64,000 nt of DNA. Origin: Solanum dulcamara (taxonomy: Eukaryota; Streptophyta; Magnoliopsida; Solanales; Solanaceae). Each line of letters begins with the position of its first letter. Position 1 is the stretch's first letter. Below, piece after piece: positions 22,553-33,506 of the stretch. The notes below the pieces were generated by a model. The model was given only the letters and a program-made list of their open reading frames with translations, had not been told where the DNA came from and made no database searches. The stretch lies in the NCBI RefSeq assembly GCF_947179165.1, contig NC_077248.1, positions 54,607,732-54,671,731 of the forward strand, in the 5' to 3' direction. The position numbers and the translations under genes were made by a program.

Positions 22553-23264
22553 AACTAGTGTATTTGATATCAATTGCATCCCGTATATCCAAAATCAATT
22601 TTATTTGTTTATCTAGTATCAAATATTTAATATATATATATTTGTGCATAAATACATGCATTTGATATAAAAAAACATATATCTAATCTAGTATCAAAAT
22701 ATGCATTAATACATTCATTAGAATATATGTGCCTAGATACATGTATCTGGTATAAAAATATGCACTAATACACATTATATACCAAGCATAAGGAGGAGGG
22801 GGAGAGAGAAAGAGGGGGAGAGAGATAAATAAAGAGGGAGAGAGCGCGGGGGGTGGTGGTGGTGATAGAGAGTCGGAGAGATGTAGAGAAAAAAGAAAAA
22901 GAGGGATAGAGCAAGCGAGAGGGAAGGGCAGCTGGACTATAAGGCCATTAAAGCAATGGTTTGGTCTCAAATTTTTGGGGCCCCCATTTTTTTGTTAAAG
23001 ATATAGTTATTATATACTGTATGTTAAAAAAAGGCTCATGTATTGTTAAACTAGAAAATAATTTTTTGGGTAGAAAATATAATAACTTGTTATTGGGTTT
23101 AAGTGAAGAATGAGAAAGAATAAGAAAGAAGAATTGGAAAATGTAGAAGAACCAAATGAAGGGAAAATGAAAAGTCATTTCTCCCTCATTGGTAGAAGAA
23201 ATGAAATATTTTGTCCGTATCTAAGGAAATACTTTCTTTAACTCATAAAAGGGTTAAGTAAAGG
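22553..23264. other. Intergenic DNA with GA-rich tract
   Basis: Words of the 'gatacatgtatctgg' and 'tatgcattaatacat' kind repeat at 22600-22770. A long purine (GA) tract covers about 22785-22930. The complementary strand's apparent Pro/Ser-rich frame over this tract is an artefact. At 22955-22990 the phrase 'ggtctcaaatttttggggcc' may form a terminus of an element (see findings). No gene is seen. Confidence 0.6.
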
Positions 23265-23950
23265 GTGCCCCCTCGCGTCGTCGTCGTCGTCGTCGTTCGC
23301 TCGGCTCGGCTTTGGCTTTGAAAATTAATTTGATTGATAATTTTTTAGATAAAATTTATTTATTAATCTCATTAAGTGATTTCCTTTTTCTGAAGATTAA
23401 TTCAATATTAATTCAAACTTATTAATAATTATTATTAATTAATTTGCGGATTAATTTGAATTAATTAAATTCACGAAATTAACTAAAAGGGATTATTTAA
23501 ATTTCGCAGAAATGTTTCGAAAAGGACCCGTTCCTTCCGGAAAGACATTTCTTTCCCAAAAGACAATATGGTTATTCTGAACAGATGAGATTGTTCTGAA
23601 CAAGCATATTCGAATCCTTTATTGTCTATAAATAGAGAGGCCTACTCTCAATTTGGAACATCAAATTTTTTCTCTTTTGCATATATTTTCTTACAAATAA
23701 AGTTTTCTTTGTGTGATTACGTTGCTGCTTTCTGAGTTTGCTGAAATTGAAGAAGTTTGAAGTAACGCTACTTCTTTAATGTTCTATCCATTTTATCTAG
23801 GGTGGAAATAATCTATAACTTCGGGCACAGTAAGGGGATTAAATTTCTTAAGGACACACAGTGAATTTCGTGGACTCGAATACTGTTTTTGCTTTACATC
23901 TATATTGTTTCTGGTTTACTAACTTTAATATAGGAGATAACACTTGTTAC
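23265..23950 (+). mobile_element. LTR-like fragment with TATA box (copia type)
   Basis: It contains a (CGT)n tract (23276-23296), a strong TATA box CTATAAATAG (23626-23635) followed by a leader-like stretch, and the phrases 'cacagtaaggggattaaatt' and 'gaattt..tggactcgaatactg' that I associate with Solanaceae copia-type LTRs. No paired LTR, primer site or coding region was found, so the borders are approximate. Confidence 0.45.
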
Positions 23951-24427
23951 TTATTTAATATAAGGATTATTCTAATAATTGAGAAATAAAATAGTTTTTA
24001 GGTAATCGTAGCATCCTTTCTTATGTGACGGCCACTTATTTAGTTGTTTTATTTATATTCGGACGATTAACAGGAACCCACATTATTATTCTTATATTTA
24101 CCCTTTTCAATTTTTTCACTAATTTTATTCTCTTATTATTGAATATTCTGAAGTCTTCTAAACGGTCAAACATTCCGCATTATGCAAAATCTATTGTTGT
24201 CTATTTACAAAAAATATCAAATATATCTATTGGTGTCTTCTTCAAGTTTCAAATACTGCAACAAGTCAACATTATTTCAATGTCATTATATTAATTTATC
24301 AAATTTAGCGCAACACTGCTTTGATATTATTATATCAATTTCTCAAATTCTTGAGCTAGAATTTATTATTTTAACTTTATATTATATTTTTTCTTTAAAA
24401 ATTTGCATTGTTTGCAATGTTATTTCA
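23951..24427. other. AT-rich stretch without gene
   Basis: Two overlapping open frames of 82-89 codons (24025-24430) are rich in Ile, Leu and Phe because of AT content. They have no recognisable domain and overlap each other in different frames, so they are not called. Confidence 0.6.
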
Positions 24428-24500
24428 TAAGGTCTTGGTTCATCCTACTCTCTCCGGACCTTATTTGTAGGATTACACTGGATATGTTATTGTTATATAA
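24428..24500 (+). mobile_element. SINE 3' end, Solanaceae TS/SolS type
   Basis: The string 'aaggtcttggttcatcc…tctctccggacctta' followed by 'tgtaggattacactgg' and 'atgttattgttat' matches the familiar 3' part of Solanaceae TS/SolS SINEs (…ccagaccccacttgtgggattacactgggt… then a TTG-type tail). The 5' tRNA-derived part with A and B boxes is missing or unrecognisable. Confidence 0.7.
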
Positions 24501-25078
24501 TTCATATATGTCAACTAGAAAAATAATAATTAAGGTCTCTTTATGAAGTTTGATTTTAGGCCCCAAATCTTATTGAGACAAATTTCGACGAGAAAAAGGA
24601 GAGGAAAGAGAGTTCATGTAATTATTTTAAGAAAAAAATTACCTAAATACACATTATTTTATCATAATCTCTAATTCCCTATCATTTCTTTGTAAAAAAA
24701 TCCCCTCTCGGATACATCACACCTCTCTTGCTGATACATCCTATCCGCCTCTCGGATACATCCCTTCCTTCTCAGATACATCAATCCCCTATGTATCCGG
24801 ATGTTTGCTGATATATCAGGAAGTGTAGTGATGTGCCTGAAATTCATAAATTTTAAGAAAATTTTAAAATTTGAAAAATAGTAAAGAAATAATGTAACTA
24901 ACTCTTAAAACTATAAGATTAATGTAAATTACACTTACTTTAAAGTATAAAGAAATTTAATAGATATGTTACATATTTGTCTAATTAAATAATTTTTTAT
25001 AATGAAAGAAAACAAACAAAACTTCAGATAGATATCATCGAGTAGGACAGTGCAACCCTTCATCTTCTAGCTTCACTA
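24501..25078. other. Non-coding stretch with 'ctcggatacatc' repeats
   Basis: Between about 24700 and 24830 the word 'ctc(g/a)gatacatc' recurs four to five times with intervening C/T-rich DNA. This is minisatellite-like and lies in otherwise AT-rich DNA. No coding frame is seen. Confidence 0.55.
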
Positions 25079-25080
25079 TA

Positions 25081-25342
25081 CTCCCTCCGTCCATAATACT
25101 TATCCACTTTTGATTTTTCATACTTCTTAAACAATTATAAATATAAGAATAATTTTATCATATCACAATTTGTATAAAATAAATATAATATCTTGAAAAA
25201 TATAATAGAAAAATAATAATAATTAATAATGAAAGTAAATTAGGAATTAAGTATAAAATTATCTCTTAATTTTATAAATTGAACAAATATTATTGAACAT
25301 CTAATTTTAATAAATGAACTAGTATAATATGGACAAAGGGAG
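25081..25342. mobile_element. Stowaway-type MITE 4
   Basis: The left end ctccctccgtccataatac is mirrored by the complement of 'atatggacaaagggag' at the right end, with TA on both sides (25079-25080 and 25343-25344). The length of 262 bases matches MITEs 1 and 3, and its ends are the best preserved of the four. Confidence 0.85.
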
Positions 25343-25344
25343 TA

Positions 25345-26804
25345 TCTTTTATGGTTTCATCCACTTTCTTAACCACTAAAACACAGCGTTGGGCGCTTGC
25401 AGTATGTTATTCATGCCCCTACACATCAATGAATCCCTCCAAGTAAATGCAAACAATGAAAGGGAACAACACATCCATTTTGGAGCAATTTCTAGGTTTC
25501 ACACATTTAATATGGCAACCTAACTTTGGGCCAACCCATATCATAACCCTTAAGGCCTTCTTTTTTTTGACACACATAACATTATAAATATAATAACAAA
25601 AAAATCAGAATTAGTAATATAATATTTAACTGTTTTCTTATTGGTTCCTCCCTTACCAATTATTGCATTTAATTATAATCTCTACTTTACAATTTTGATA
25701 TTATAAGCTTAGAACAACTTATTTGCCAACCAAACATACTTGAGTCAGAGATACATTTATTGACGTATTAACCATATTATACACTGAGGACCCCTACTTG
25801 TTTTTGGGTTATTTAGTTTATGACCTCTGATAAGTCATATTCACCTTTAAACTCTGTCAAATGAGTCGATTTTAACGGATTCCTGTCACAATGCTGCTGG
25901 ATAGCCTTCTTCGTTTTCGATGAAAAAATATCTCAATCTTCAAATCAATTATTGGTCATCGTTTACAATTATATATGTGTTGGAATAATTCAGCATTTTA
26001 TCGTGCACAAAATTGAAAGGTAAAAAGTATTATTTACGCCCTCTATAGTATAGAAATCATATACTTACATTCAGAGGCGAATATAGAATTTTTAGAATAT
26101 GAATGCGCTACTAAATAAAAAAGGAAAAAAATCATAATTAGTGGGAATTGATCCCTAGTAAATAAGTCAACCTTGAACAAAGCACACCATTTAGTCTTCT
26201 TGTAGTATGAGTATCAATAAATAATATTATATCAAGTTTTAAAATATATACGTGAAATATCTAATTTTACGGACCGATCACGAATTCACGTATTCCATAT
26301 TTTGCCTATAAACCCGTTAATAGATATATCTGTAACTAATATATTAAAATAGACAAAAAAAATTATAAACAAAAATGTTTTTATGTACTTACTTTTTCAT
26401 AAGATTTAAAAAAGAGGATAATATTTTTGGTTGAAAATATTTATTCACGCCTTAATTGTATTAAAATAGAGTAAATTTAATTTTTGAAAATATATATCTA
26501 TTGAAACTCCTAAATAACAAATGAACACAATATACTTAATACGATGAGTAAAATTTTTACGTATTTGGAAAAAGTTTTTTATCTTCGAAACTCTTAAATA
26601 TAATGGTGTTATCCATATTTCTCTAAAACTATTTAAAACTTTGATATAATAAAAATCCTATGCCAATATTAAAACTGCATCTAACAAAATAAATTTAAGA
26701 TAATTTTAAAGCAGAGAATAAATAAGGAAATTAAACTAAAGATAAGAAAATCTTACATAATAAGATATAATAATTAAATAAAAATACAAATAAGTTACAT
26801 ATTT
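25345..26804. other. Intergenic DNA, possible short element at 26070
   Basis: No gene is seen. The phrase 'cagaggcgaatatagaattttta' near 26071 resembles the border of a widespread Solanaceae short repeat, but no matching second border was established. The remainder is AT-rich. Confidence 0.4.
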
Positions 26805-27595
26805 TGTCACGGTTCAAATTATGGAACTGTACGGACACCTATTCTAATTTAACCTTCTGGGCGAATCCTTACCTTCCTTTTCCATTTAATAGAAATTTTT
26901 ATAAATCACAAGCATCTACATTGACAAGATAAAACAAAATAAGAAAATTCCTCTCTAAAAAACTTTACAAAATAAACTAACATATCCTAAGAACCTAGTC
27001 TAAACAGGTTCAAGAGCTTCTAACAGAGTATAACAATAGTTAAAATAAATAATGCAAAGGATCGACACAGCTTCCACTCGAGAACGAAGTATATGAAAGT
27101 TAATGATGAGTAACCGCCATCCCACGCTTCAAACAACCTGAAACAAACCTACACTAGCAAAAGGTATAGCAAGAGTAATATTGATACACCACACGTATTG
27201 AGTAGGCATTGTAGACTGACCTAAATTAGTTTCAGGTAAAACATCACAAAATTAGGAACAACAATACAATTAGATCATAATATTATATCACAATTAATAC
27301 TTCTTCATATCCTCTATTATTCTCGTCTTAGTCATTCACAAAAGATTATAATTTTATTATTAATTCCTTAGCACTCTGCCTAGCCTTGTCATCAATATAA
27401 ATTCCACACACATGCAACTTTCCACTACTCAACCTCTTAACTTACTAATAGATATATTATTAAGATAATCACTTTAAATCATTTCCCACTCATTATTAAA
27501 ATCTCCCTAGCTCACAATTACTACGACACCACACTATGTTCATCCAAGACAACTTTACATAACATCATGCGGAACCATTATTATTAGTCCTAAAA
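26805..27595 (-). mobile_element. Gypsy LTR-type fragment (minus)
   Basis: It begins TGTCACGGTTCAAATTATGG at 26805, the reversed end of a chromovirus-style LTR, and contains 'tattgagtaggcattgtaga' and similar LTR-like phrases near 27200. It abuts the truncated gag of element A at about 27600, so one of the two has been cut by the other or by a deletion. No second copy is seen. Confidence 0.5.
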
Positions 27596-27599
27596 TAGC

Positions 27600-28201
27600 A
27601 AATAACCTCATAATGATAACTAGCTCCAAAACACAGAGCGTTGATTCCAGATAAGGCGGAGAGAGTCTGCAGGTTTATGAAGGGATTGACTTTCTCCATT
27701 AAATCATATGTGTTCAGATCAGCCTGTGAGAGAACTTCTTTCATGTCCATAGTAAGCACCGCTAATGAGGCAGTGTTGATGGTTAGAGAGGAATTTGGGG
27801 ACCCCAAGAGGGGTTGTTCTAGTGGTCAGATTTTCGACACCTCATATGGAGGCAGAGGTTCGCACAGGGGTGGTAGTTCATTTCAGCGTCAGAGACCAGT
27901 TCATGTTTCCATGCCAGCGGTCGAGGGTGGACATATAGCTCAAGGGTCCTACAGCTCTAGCCGAGGTGGCTATGGTATTTCATCGGGTTCATCGCAGCAG
28001 CTCTCTGTTCTGAGATTTTTTTATAATTGTGAGGATCCGAGTCATTTAATACGACAGTGCCTTCTTCAGACTCATTCAGGGCCCCAACACACTTATTCAG
28101 CTGCTCCAAAGAGAGATTTAGTGCATCTGGCTAGAGGTCGGGGCAGGGGTCAAACAAATAAAGGTGGTACGACCTCTGATAGTGGTGTTGTGGTCCTATG
28201 A
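27600..28201 (+). pseudogene. Element A gag (Ty3/gypsy), truncated 5'
   Basis: The reading ALIPDKAERVCRFMKGLT…VREEFGDPKR corresponds to the second half of the retrotransposon gag domain ('ERVRRFIEGL…' region). After it comes a Gly/Ser/Arg-rich linker and a zinc knuckle whose last three ligands survive (NC…H…C in FFYNCEDPSHLIRQC) but whose first Cys is Phe. Upstream of about 27635 the frame is full of stops, and the N-terminal half, primer site and 5' LTR are absent. The frame ends at a stop at 28199-28201, and protease homology resumes a little further on. It is non-functional. Confidence 0.85.
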
Positions 28202-28214
28202 GGAGGTAGAGGTG

Positions 28215-28558
28215 CAATACAGACTGGTGGCAGCAGATGAGCTCAATGTTATGCCTTTTAGGAAAGATCTGAGGCTGAGGCTTCTGACATAGTTATCACA
28301 GGTATCATCCTAATTTGCCATCGACTTGCATCTATGCTATTTGATACAGTATCTATATTCTCCTATATGTCTGTCTATTTTGCATCTAGAATTGATTTGA
28401 CTTGTGATCATATGTTTGTGCCTGTTCATATTTCTACACGCGTGGGTAAGCCTTTAGTAGTGGATCGAGTGTATTGATCCAGTCTTGTTTCATTAGCCGG
28501 GTATGATACTTGGGTAGATATGATTATTCTGGGGATGATAGATTTTGATGTGATATTG
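28215..28558 (+). pseudogene. Element A protease region (Ty3/gypsy), interrupted
   Basis: Recognisable blocks are VVITGIILICHRLASMLFDT near the expected active site, followed by 'YFASRIDL', 'VPVHISTRVGKPLVVDRVY', and 'DMIILGMIDFDVI'. In functional relatives the 'LFDxGST' motif carries the catalytic Asp-Ser/Thr-Gly; here the Gly is lost. There is at least one in-frame stop. The frame is cut at 28558 by element B, and the conserved continuation ('YHAILDC') reappears at about 45260 on the far side. Confidence 0.82.
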
Positions 28559-28651
28559 TGTCAGGACCCAACCAAGGGCCTAGTCGTAACACAATGATTA
28601 AAATCCCGAGAGACTCCAACCAAGCCTTTTAGTGTAATATTCATGAGCATA

Positions 28652-30630
28652 TGTAACAAATCGAAATGTCGGTAATTAAGACAAGAAGAAATCGTAAGAA
28701 GACCAACTCAATTGGGTCCCACAATATCGCTAGAGTGGGATGGTCCCACCATGGCGGCGCCGCTCTAGCAGGATACTGGCTGCTAGAGTGGGAGAACGTG
28801 AGACATAACTTATGTCGCAATTTTCTTATTTATCCACTTCTTCCAGAGGGTAAGTTAGAGGTGAGAATTACTGCAAAAACCCTCCAAAGACTGCTACTGA
28901 CTTGGGAAGAGAAGGGGAAGAAATCTCGGCATTGAAAGGGTACCGCCCGACATAATTTAGGCCTATATTTCCCGTCAGATATCCAGAACCAATAAATTAG
29001 AGTCATGTTATCTTTCCATTGCTTCTTGGCACCTAGGTAGGCTAGGCTTCTCTTATTTGAGTAGTTAAATTTATACACATTGCATAGTATAAAAGGGAAT
29101 TTGATGAGAAATTATATAACTAAGCTATGAGTTATGGGTCATGGGCAAAAATTCGGGTGATTAATGGTCTAACTTGAAGTGACCTGGGTAAGAAAGTTGT
29201 GTAATGATTTTGGGAGAAATTAGTTGTGATATTATTGCATTTAGATAGGTGAAATTGTAAATATCATAGTTGTATGTACATTGATATATAAAATACGTGG
29301 ATATTTATGATAAACCTTAGGGGTTAGCAACCTAGGTGATGGTTTGTTCCTGTATGTGTTTCATGTACTTGTTAAATTACTTCATTAGATGCACGTGTGT
29401 ATGAATAGGAAAGTATACTATCAAATTCGTCAAATGATCACTTACTGGCCTGTTTTGTGATGAATCTGTTCTTGGTGATATAATGTGGACTATTATTGGG
29501 AATTTATGGTTGATTTGCATAATTGAATCAGGTGTCACATTTTGAAATATATATGGCTGAGTTGGGTCCCGTGAGAGGGCCAAGTATGTGTGTGTGGATG
29601 GTCTCATGAGAGGACCCAATAATATTTATAAACTATGTAATAGTGAGGGTAACTATTAATGAGATAGGGAAAAAGACTTATAAAAGAACCCTGTTAATTA
29701 TGGTATGTTATTACTAAAGATCTACAAGTCCGTATAGACTTATTCTTCGTAAGATGGTGGACCTTGTTAGGCCTCGATATGATATATATGATATTCTATA
29801 TGTTTAGGTTTAGGGGTGGAGGTTTCTTGTTGGCAGGGAGTCATTCTCATTGGAGTTGTAGTTGGAAATAGTGGTAGTAGTAGTGGTTATTCAAAGTTAA
29901 TTATGAGGTGTGGTTATGGGATGGCTAGGACTTGGTATTGTAAGATAACTGGTTCAAAACCAGTAATAGTTGTGTGGAACCATTGAGTGGATAAGGTTGT
30001 TGGCCGGTAATTGTTAGGGTGAAGTGAGCAGTGGTATGATGGGCCCATAACCCACGGGTCTCAAGTTCATAAACCAGAGTTGGTAGTGAAACCATAGTTA
30101 GTAAAATAGTAAAGACTATAAGAGTGAGAGTAAGGAGTTTACTAGCAGGTTTGAGTGGACATGCTTATAAAGTTTAATTGTTATGATCTCTTTTATTTTC
30201 CTGTTCCTATATTATGCGGTGGGTATCTGATTGATCGATGATGTCTACTAGTACATGTTGTTTGTGTTAATATTACTCTTACTATGCAACTTGGCATAGT
30301 CTGGTTGCAGGGTCAGCGATGTCTCTTAGGTGAAGACGAAGATGATTCGCGAACAACTTCTATTCTTTCTTTTTTATGGTGGGTGCTGTGTCATTATTTT
30401 ATTTATATATTATACTTTAAGAAGTTCTTGTACATGTTTTAGACTAGTATCCATGGGGTTTTAAGTGTTATTTTGCATAAACTAGATTATTAAAGACTTA
30501 TTAGAAATTTTCTGGCTTTAAATACTCACGTTTGATATAAATTCTATAATGCTTTTCATATAAGGGGTTAAGGGCTCTCCTTCTTAGGTCATAGAGTGGG
30601 TGCCCGCACGGTCTGGTGGGTTGGGTCATA
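28652..30630 (+). repeat. 5' LTR of element C
   Basis: It begins TGTAACAAATCG and ends ...GGGTTGGGTCATA, just before the primer site. It aligns over its length with 33507-35582, for example 'ggaagagaaggggaagaaat' near 28905 and 33760. Confidence 0.85.
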
Positions 30631-30636
30631 AAAAGT

Positions 30637-30649
30637 TGGTATCATAGCC
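30637..30649 (+). promoter_or_regulatory. Primer binding site of element C
   Basis: TGGTATCATAGCC, one mismatch from the standard plant initiator-Met site TGGTATCAGAGCC, six bases after the LTR end. Confidence 0.85.
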
Positions 30650-31490
30650 TAGGTTATAGTCTCCCAGTACAAGGGCAAGTATGGAATAGACTCCTGTGGA
30701 TTGGTGTGTTGACGTCCACATCTAATCTTCAGAAAGCTATGAAGCATTCTAGGAAATAATTCTATTTCCTCTCTCTTTATCATATGGTCTATCGTTTGTG
30801 ATATGAGTTGAGTCTAATTAGTATCTCTGGATTCCAATTGGTATCTCAACGAAGTAAACTGGAAGCTGTTGTCACAACTGAAGGGACAAAAGCAAGAGAA
30901 ATCGGAACTGAGAAAGTTTCAATTGGTATCTTTCCTTAGAGGCTAAGTAAATACATAGATGATCAACTAATGTTCATCCATAAAGCAAGTTAAGTTAATA
31001 GTTTTGAACTTGCTGTGTGATGTAGCTGAAATTATGATTACGTGCATAGTGTTTCCTAATTTAAATGTTAATATGTGAAGTACACTTGCTTGAGTAGCTG
31101 AAATGATGCGAGATATAACTTGTTGTTGTCAGAAAAGAGTTATAGCTTAGTTGCATGCAGTAGTCTAATGATAAAACACAAGGTGATTTATGAACGAATT
31201 TCTGACGTGTTAAATTATATACTCATGTGAGAGAATACGACTTGTAAATTATGCATAGACTTACCATTGGTAAAAATGATAAGGGAAAAGAATAAATTGA
31301 GACTATAGAAACATTGGTTTCAGAACATTCAGAATTGGTTGGAAACTATGTGAGAAAAAGAACCATTGTTGCACATTAACATAAGGGTGGTTATGAAAGA
31401 TTTCCTTAACATATTTTCTAACTGGACTAAAGTAATGTGTGGTCAAATTGTGTCTATCTGTCATAACGGTTTTAACTGTTAGATTGAGTT
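30650..31490. other. Element C leader and internal non-coding region
   Basis: This lies between the primer site and the antisense domain. I see no gag, pol or other reading frame of note. Confidence 0.6.
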
Positions 31491-31499
31491 TAGTCTTCT

Positions 31500-32554
31500 A
31501 CATCCGCATCATGAGGCGATCCCCCTCTATGCTCTTCCTCCTCTCCCACCGCAACTGACGATGGAGCATCTCTACTTCTATAGAAGTGGCTGGTGGAACT
31601 AGAGCTAGGGTCTAGGCAAAATGGCTCCCTAGTCACCTTCAGACCGCATCTAGGTCCTCCTCCAAGCAAGGGTCAAGTTGTGGCTGTAACTGAGTGGGTA
31701 GGGAAGCATCTTTGTCCTTGTCCTCGTCCTTCGCTGCTGCTGCCTAACTACTCTCGTCCCCATCCATCCTCGGTTTCTTCTACCCTCGAGAAAAAGCTCG
31801 CCTGATAAGCAAATGGGGATCTATAGGGATTATCTCATCATAATCTAGAAGTGACACCCGAGTAATCTTGTATATGGTGGAGATCAGATCTGGTAGGAAG
31901 AACGGCTTCTTGTTTCCCCGAAAGAACATCTTTCAATCCGACACAATCTGGTCCTCCCACATTTAGGCCTATCCCCTGAATGGTGCAAGTCCACCACTAA
32001 AGCCCGTGGAAAAGTCATATTTGTGTGATTTCCAGAAGGGCGAATCCTCCTGGACACCAGGTGTAGCCATCTTTTGGCATCGTCTAACCAGTCAGTGCTA
32101 GTGATTCCCTATGTACTGGGCTAATAGACCTTGCTCTGGTGCTCTGGGGCCACTAAAGTGTCCCGTAGCCACTCTAAATCCATCTCCCTCAACTTAGACT
32201 CATAGTCAGCATTAAAGGCGTTAGGTACCTCTAGCACGACGTTGATGAAGTGGGGACTCAGTGGGATGTCCACTCCCCTGATATGGATAGTGGGGTCAGA
32301 GTCATCCTAACATACCGTATAGAGTATGGCATAGAACTCTCTTACCCAGCCTGCGCGGGCAGAGAGAGGGGTTTCAGTCAAGGGGCCCCATACAAACTCC
32401 TCAAGACGAGCATGAAAGGTAGGTATCCTATCAGCCACTCCCAACATATGGAAACCTCTCTCAGGTAGGAACTTTCAATATCGTAATGCCTCTCCTAGGT
32501 GGCGGCATTGGGAAAATGGATGAAGGGGAGGTTGGCATCGTTGTTGTGTGCCAT
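31500..32554 (-). pseudogene. Antisense Transposase_32-like ('putative plant transposon protein') remnant in element C
   Basis: On the minus strand a start codon at 32554 opens MAHNNDANLPFIHFPN. With three frame changes and several stops, blocks follow that I recognise from the plant-specific 'putative plant transposon protein' domain: TIHIRGVDIP-like, NVVLEVPNAFNADYESKLRE, MDLEWLRDTL, DDAKRWLHLVSRRIRPSGN and TFPRALVV. The function of this domain is not established. In Solanaceae such genes are common and usually sit in repeat-rich DNA. It is antisense to the element's LTRs. Many of the stops are explained by C-to-T or G-to-A changes (for example Trp to TAG). The end near 31500 is approximate. 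It is not functional as it stands. Confidence 0.7.
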
Positions 32555-33506
32555 GGTATTGTACCTATAAATTTCAAGAAATGTTAATTAGAACTCGATA
32601 GTATAGGCATAAAGTTGAGGTTAGAAGGAAGAGTGGGAGGAAAAGTCTCCAAAGGCGAGGCTATTGCTTGGCGAAATCCCGCCAGAGCGGGTTTTATCTG
32701 GGAAGAACACCAGACGCGTTCATGGTGCCTCCCCACCCCAAATCACTTGTATCTTCCAAAAGTTTTACAGATCAGTGCTCCTAAGTAACCTACCACCTTT
32801 TATTTTAAAGGAGTTTGGTTCAAAAACTCCAAATACTTAGACTAATCAAATGTTGGCCAAGAAAAACCTTTCAACTTCCACCCCCATATTCTAACCTAAT
32901 TCGGGGTGAAATTCGTTACTAACATTACACCTAAGACGTCATAAAGATATTGTAAATGTAAGAGGAGGGTCCATGCTACGTTAATCTATCAATGCAAGAA
33001 AGTATTTTAAAATGTTAAAAAACTACCCCATGGGCCTTTTATTCTACTGATTCTTAACATATTATTGTTAGAATGTAAATAGTAGCGTAAATCTATAATT
33101 CTAGAAAAGATTCTTACCGTAAAGTAGACGATCAGAGCGAGGGGTTTGAGAGTATTTTAGGGAAGTTTGAGTGAAGGCGTAAGAAGAATGGGGAGAACCA
33201 TTCTTCTCCTCCTTTATACTATTCGCAAAATCCCGCCAGAACGATCGATACCCCGCCCCTATAGCGCCACTCCAATGGAAAGGGTCCTTGCAGAGCGGGA
33301 TGGTGCAGACACTAGTATCAAAATATTGGGTCAATTTTCTTCTGTAATTTTCTTCAAGTGTATATCCAGGGTAATATCGGGCCATAATTTGGAGTACTCA
33401 GACTTTCCCCCTAGGCTTTGGACAGTAGTCTTTCTTTCAAGCGTGCCCCGACCCATTCGTGCCTTCTCATGTATCATTTGGGGATGAACTCGGGGTAAAT
33501 TAGATC

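Noticed and set aside
22683..22970. Pro/Ser/Leu-rich 95-codon minus-strand frame
   Set aside because: It reads the complement of a GA-rich simple tract.
24025..24430. Two hydrophobic open frames that could suggest a membrane protein
   Set aside because: AT-rich DNA produces Ile/Leu/Phe runs. The frames overlap each other and have no start context or family resemblance.
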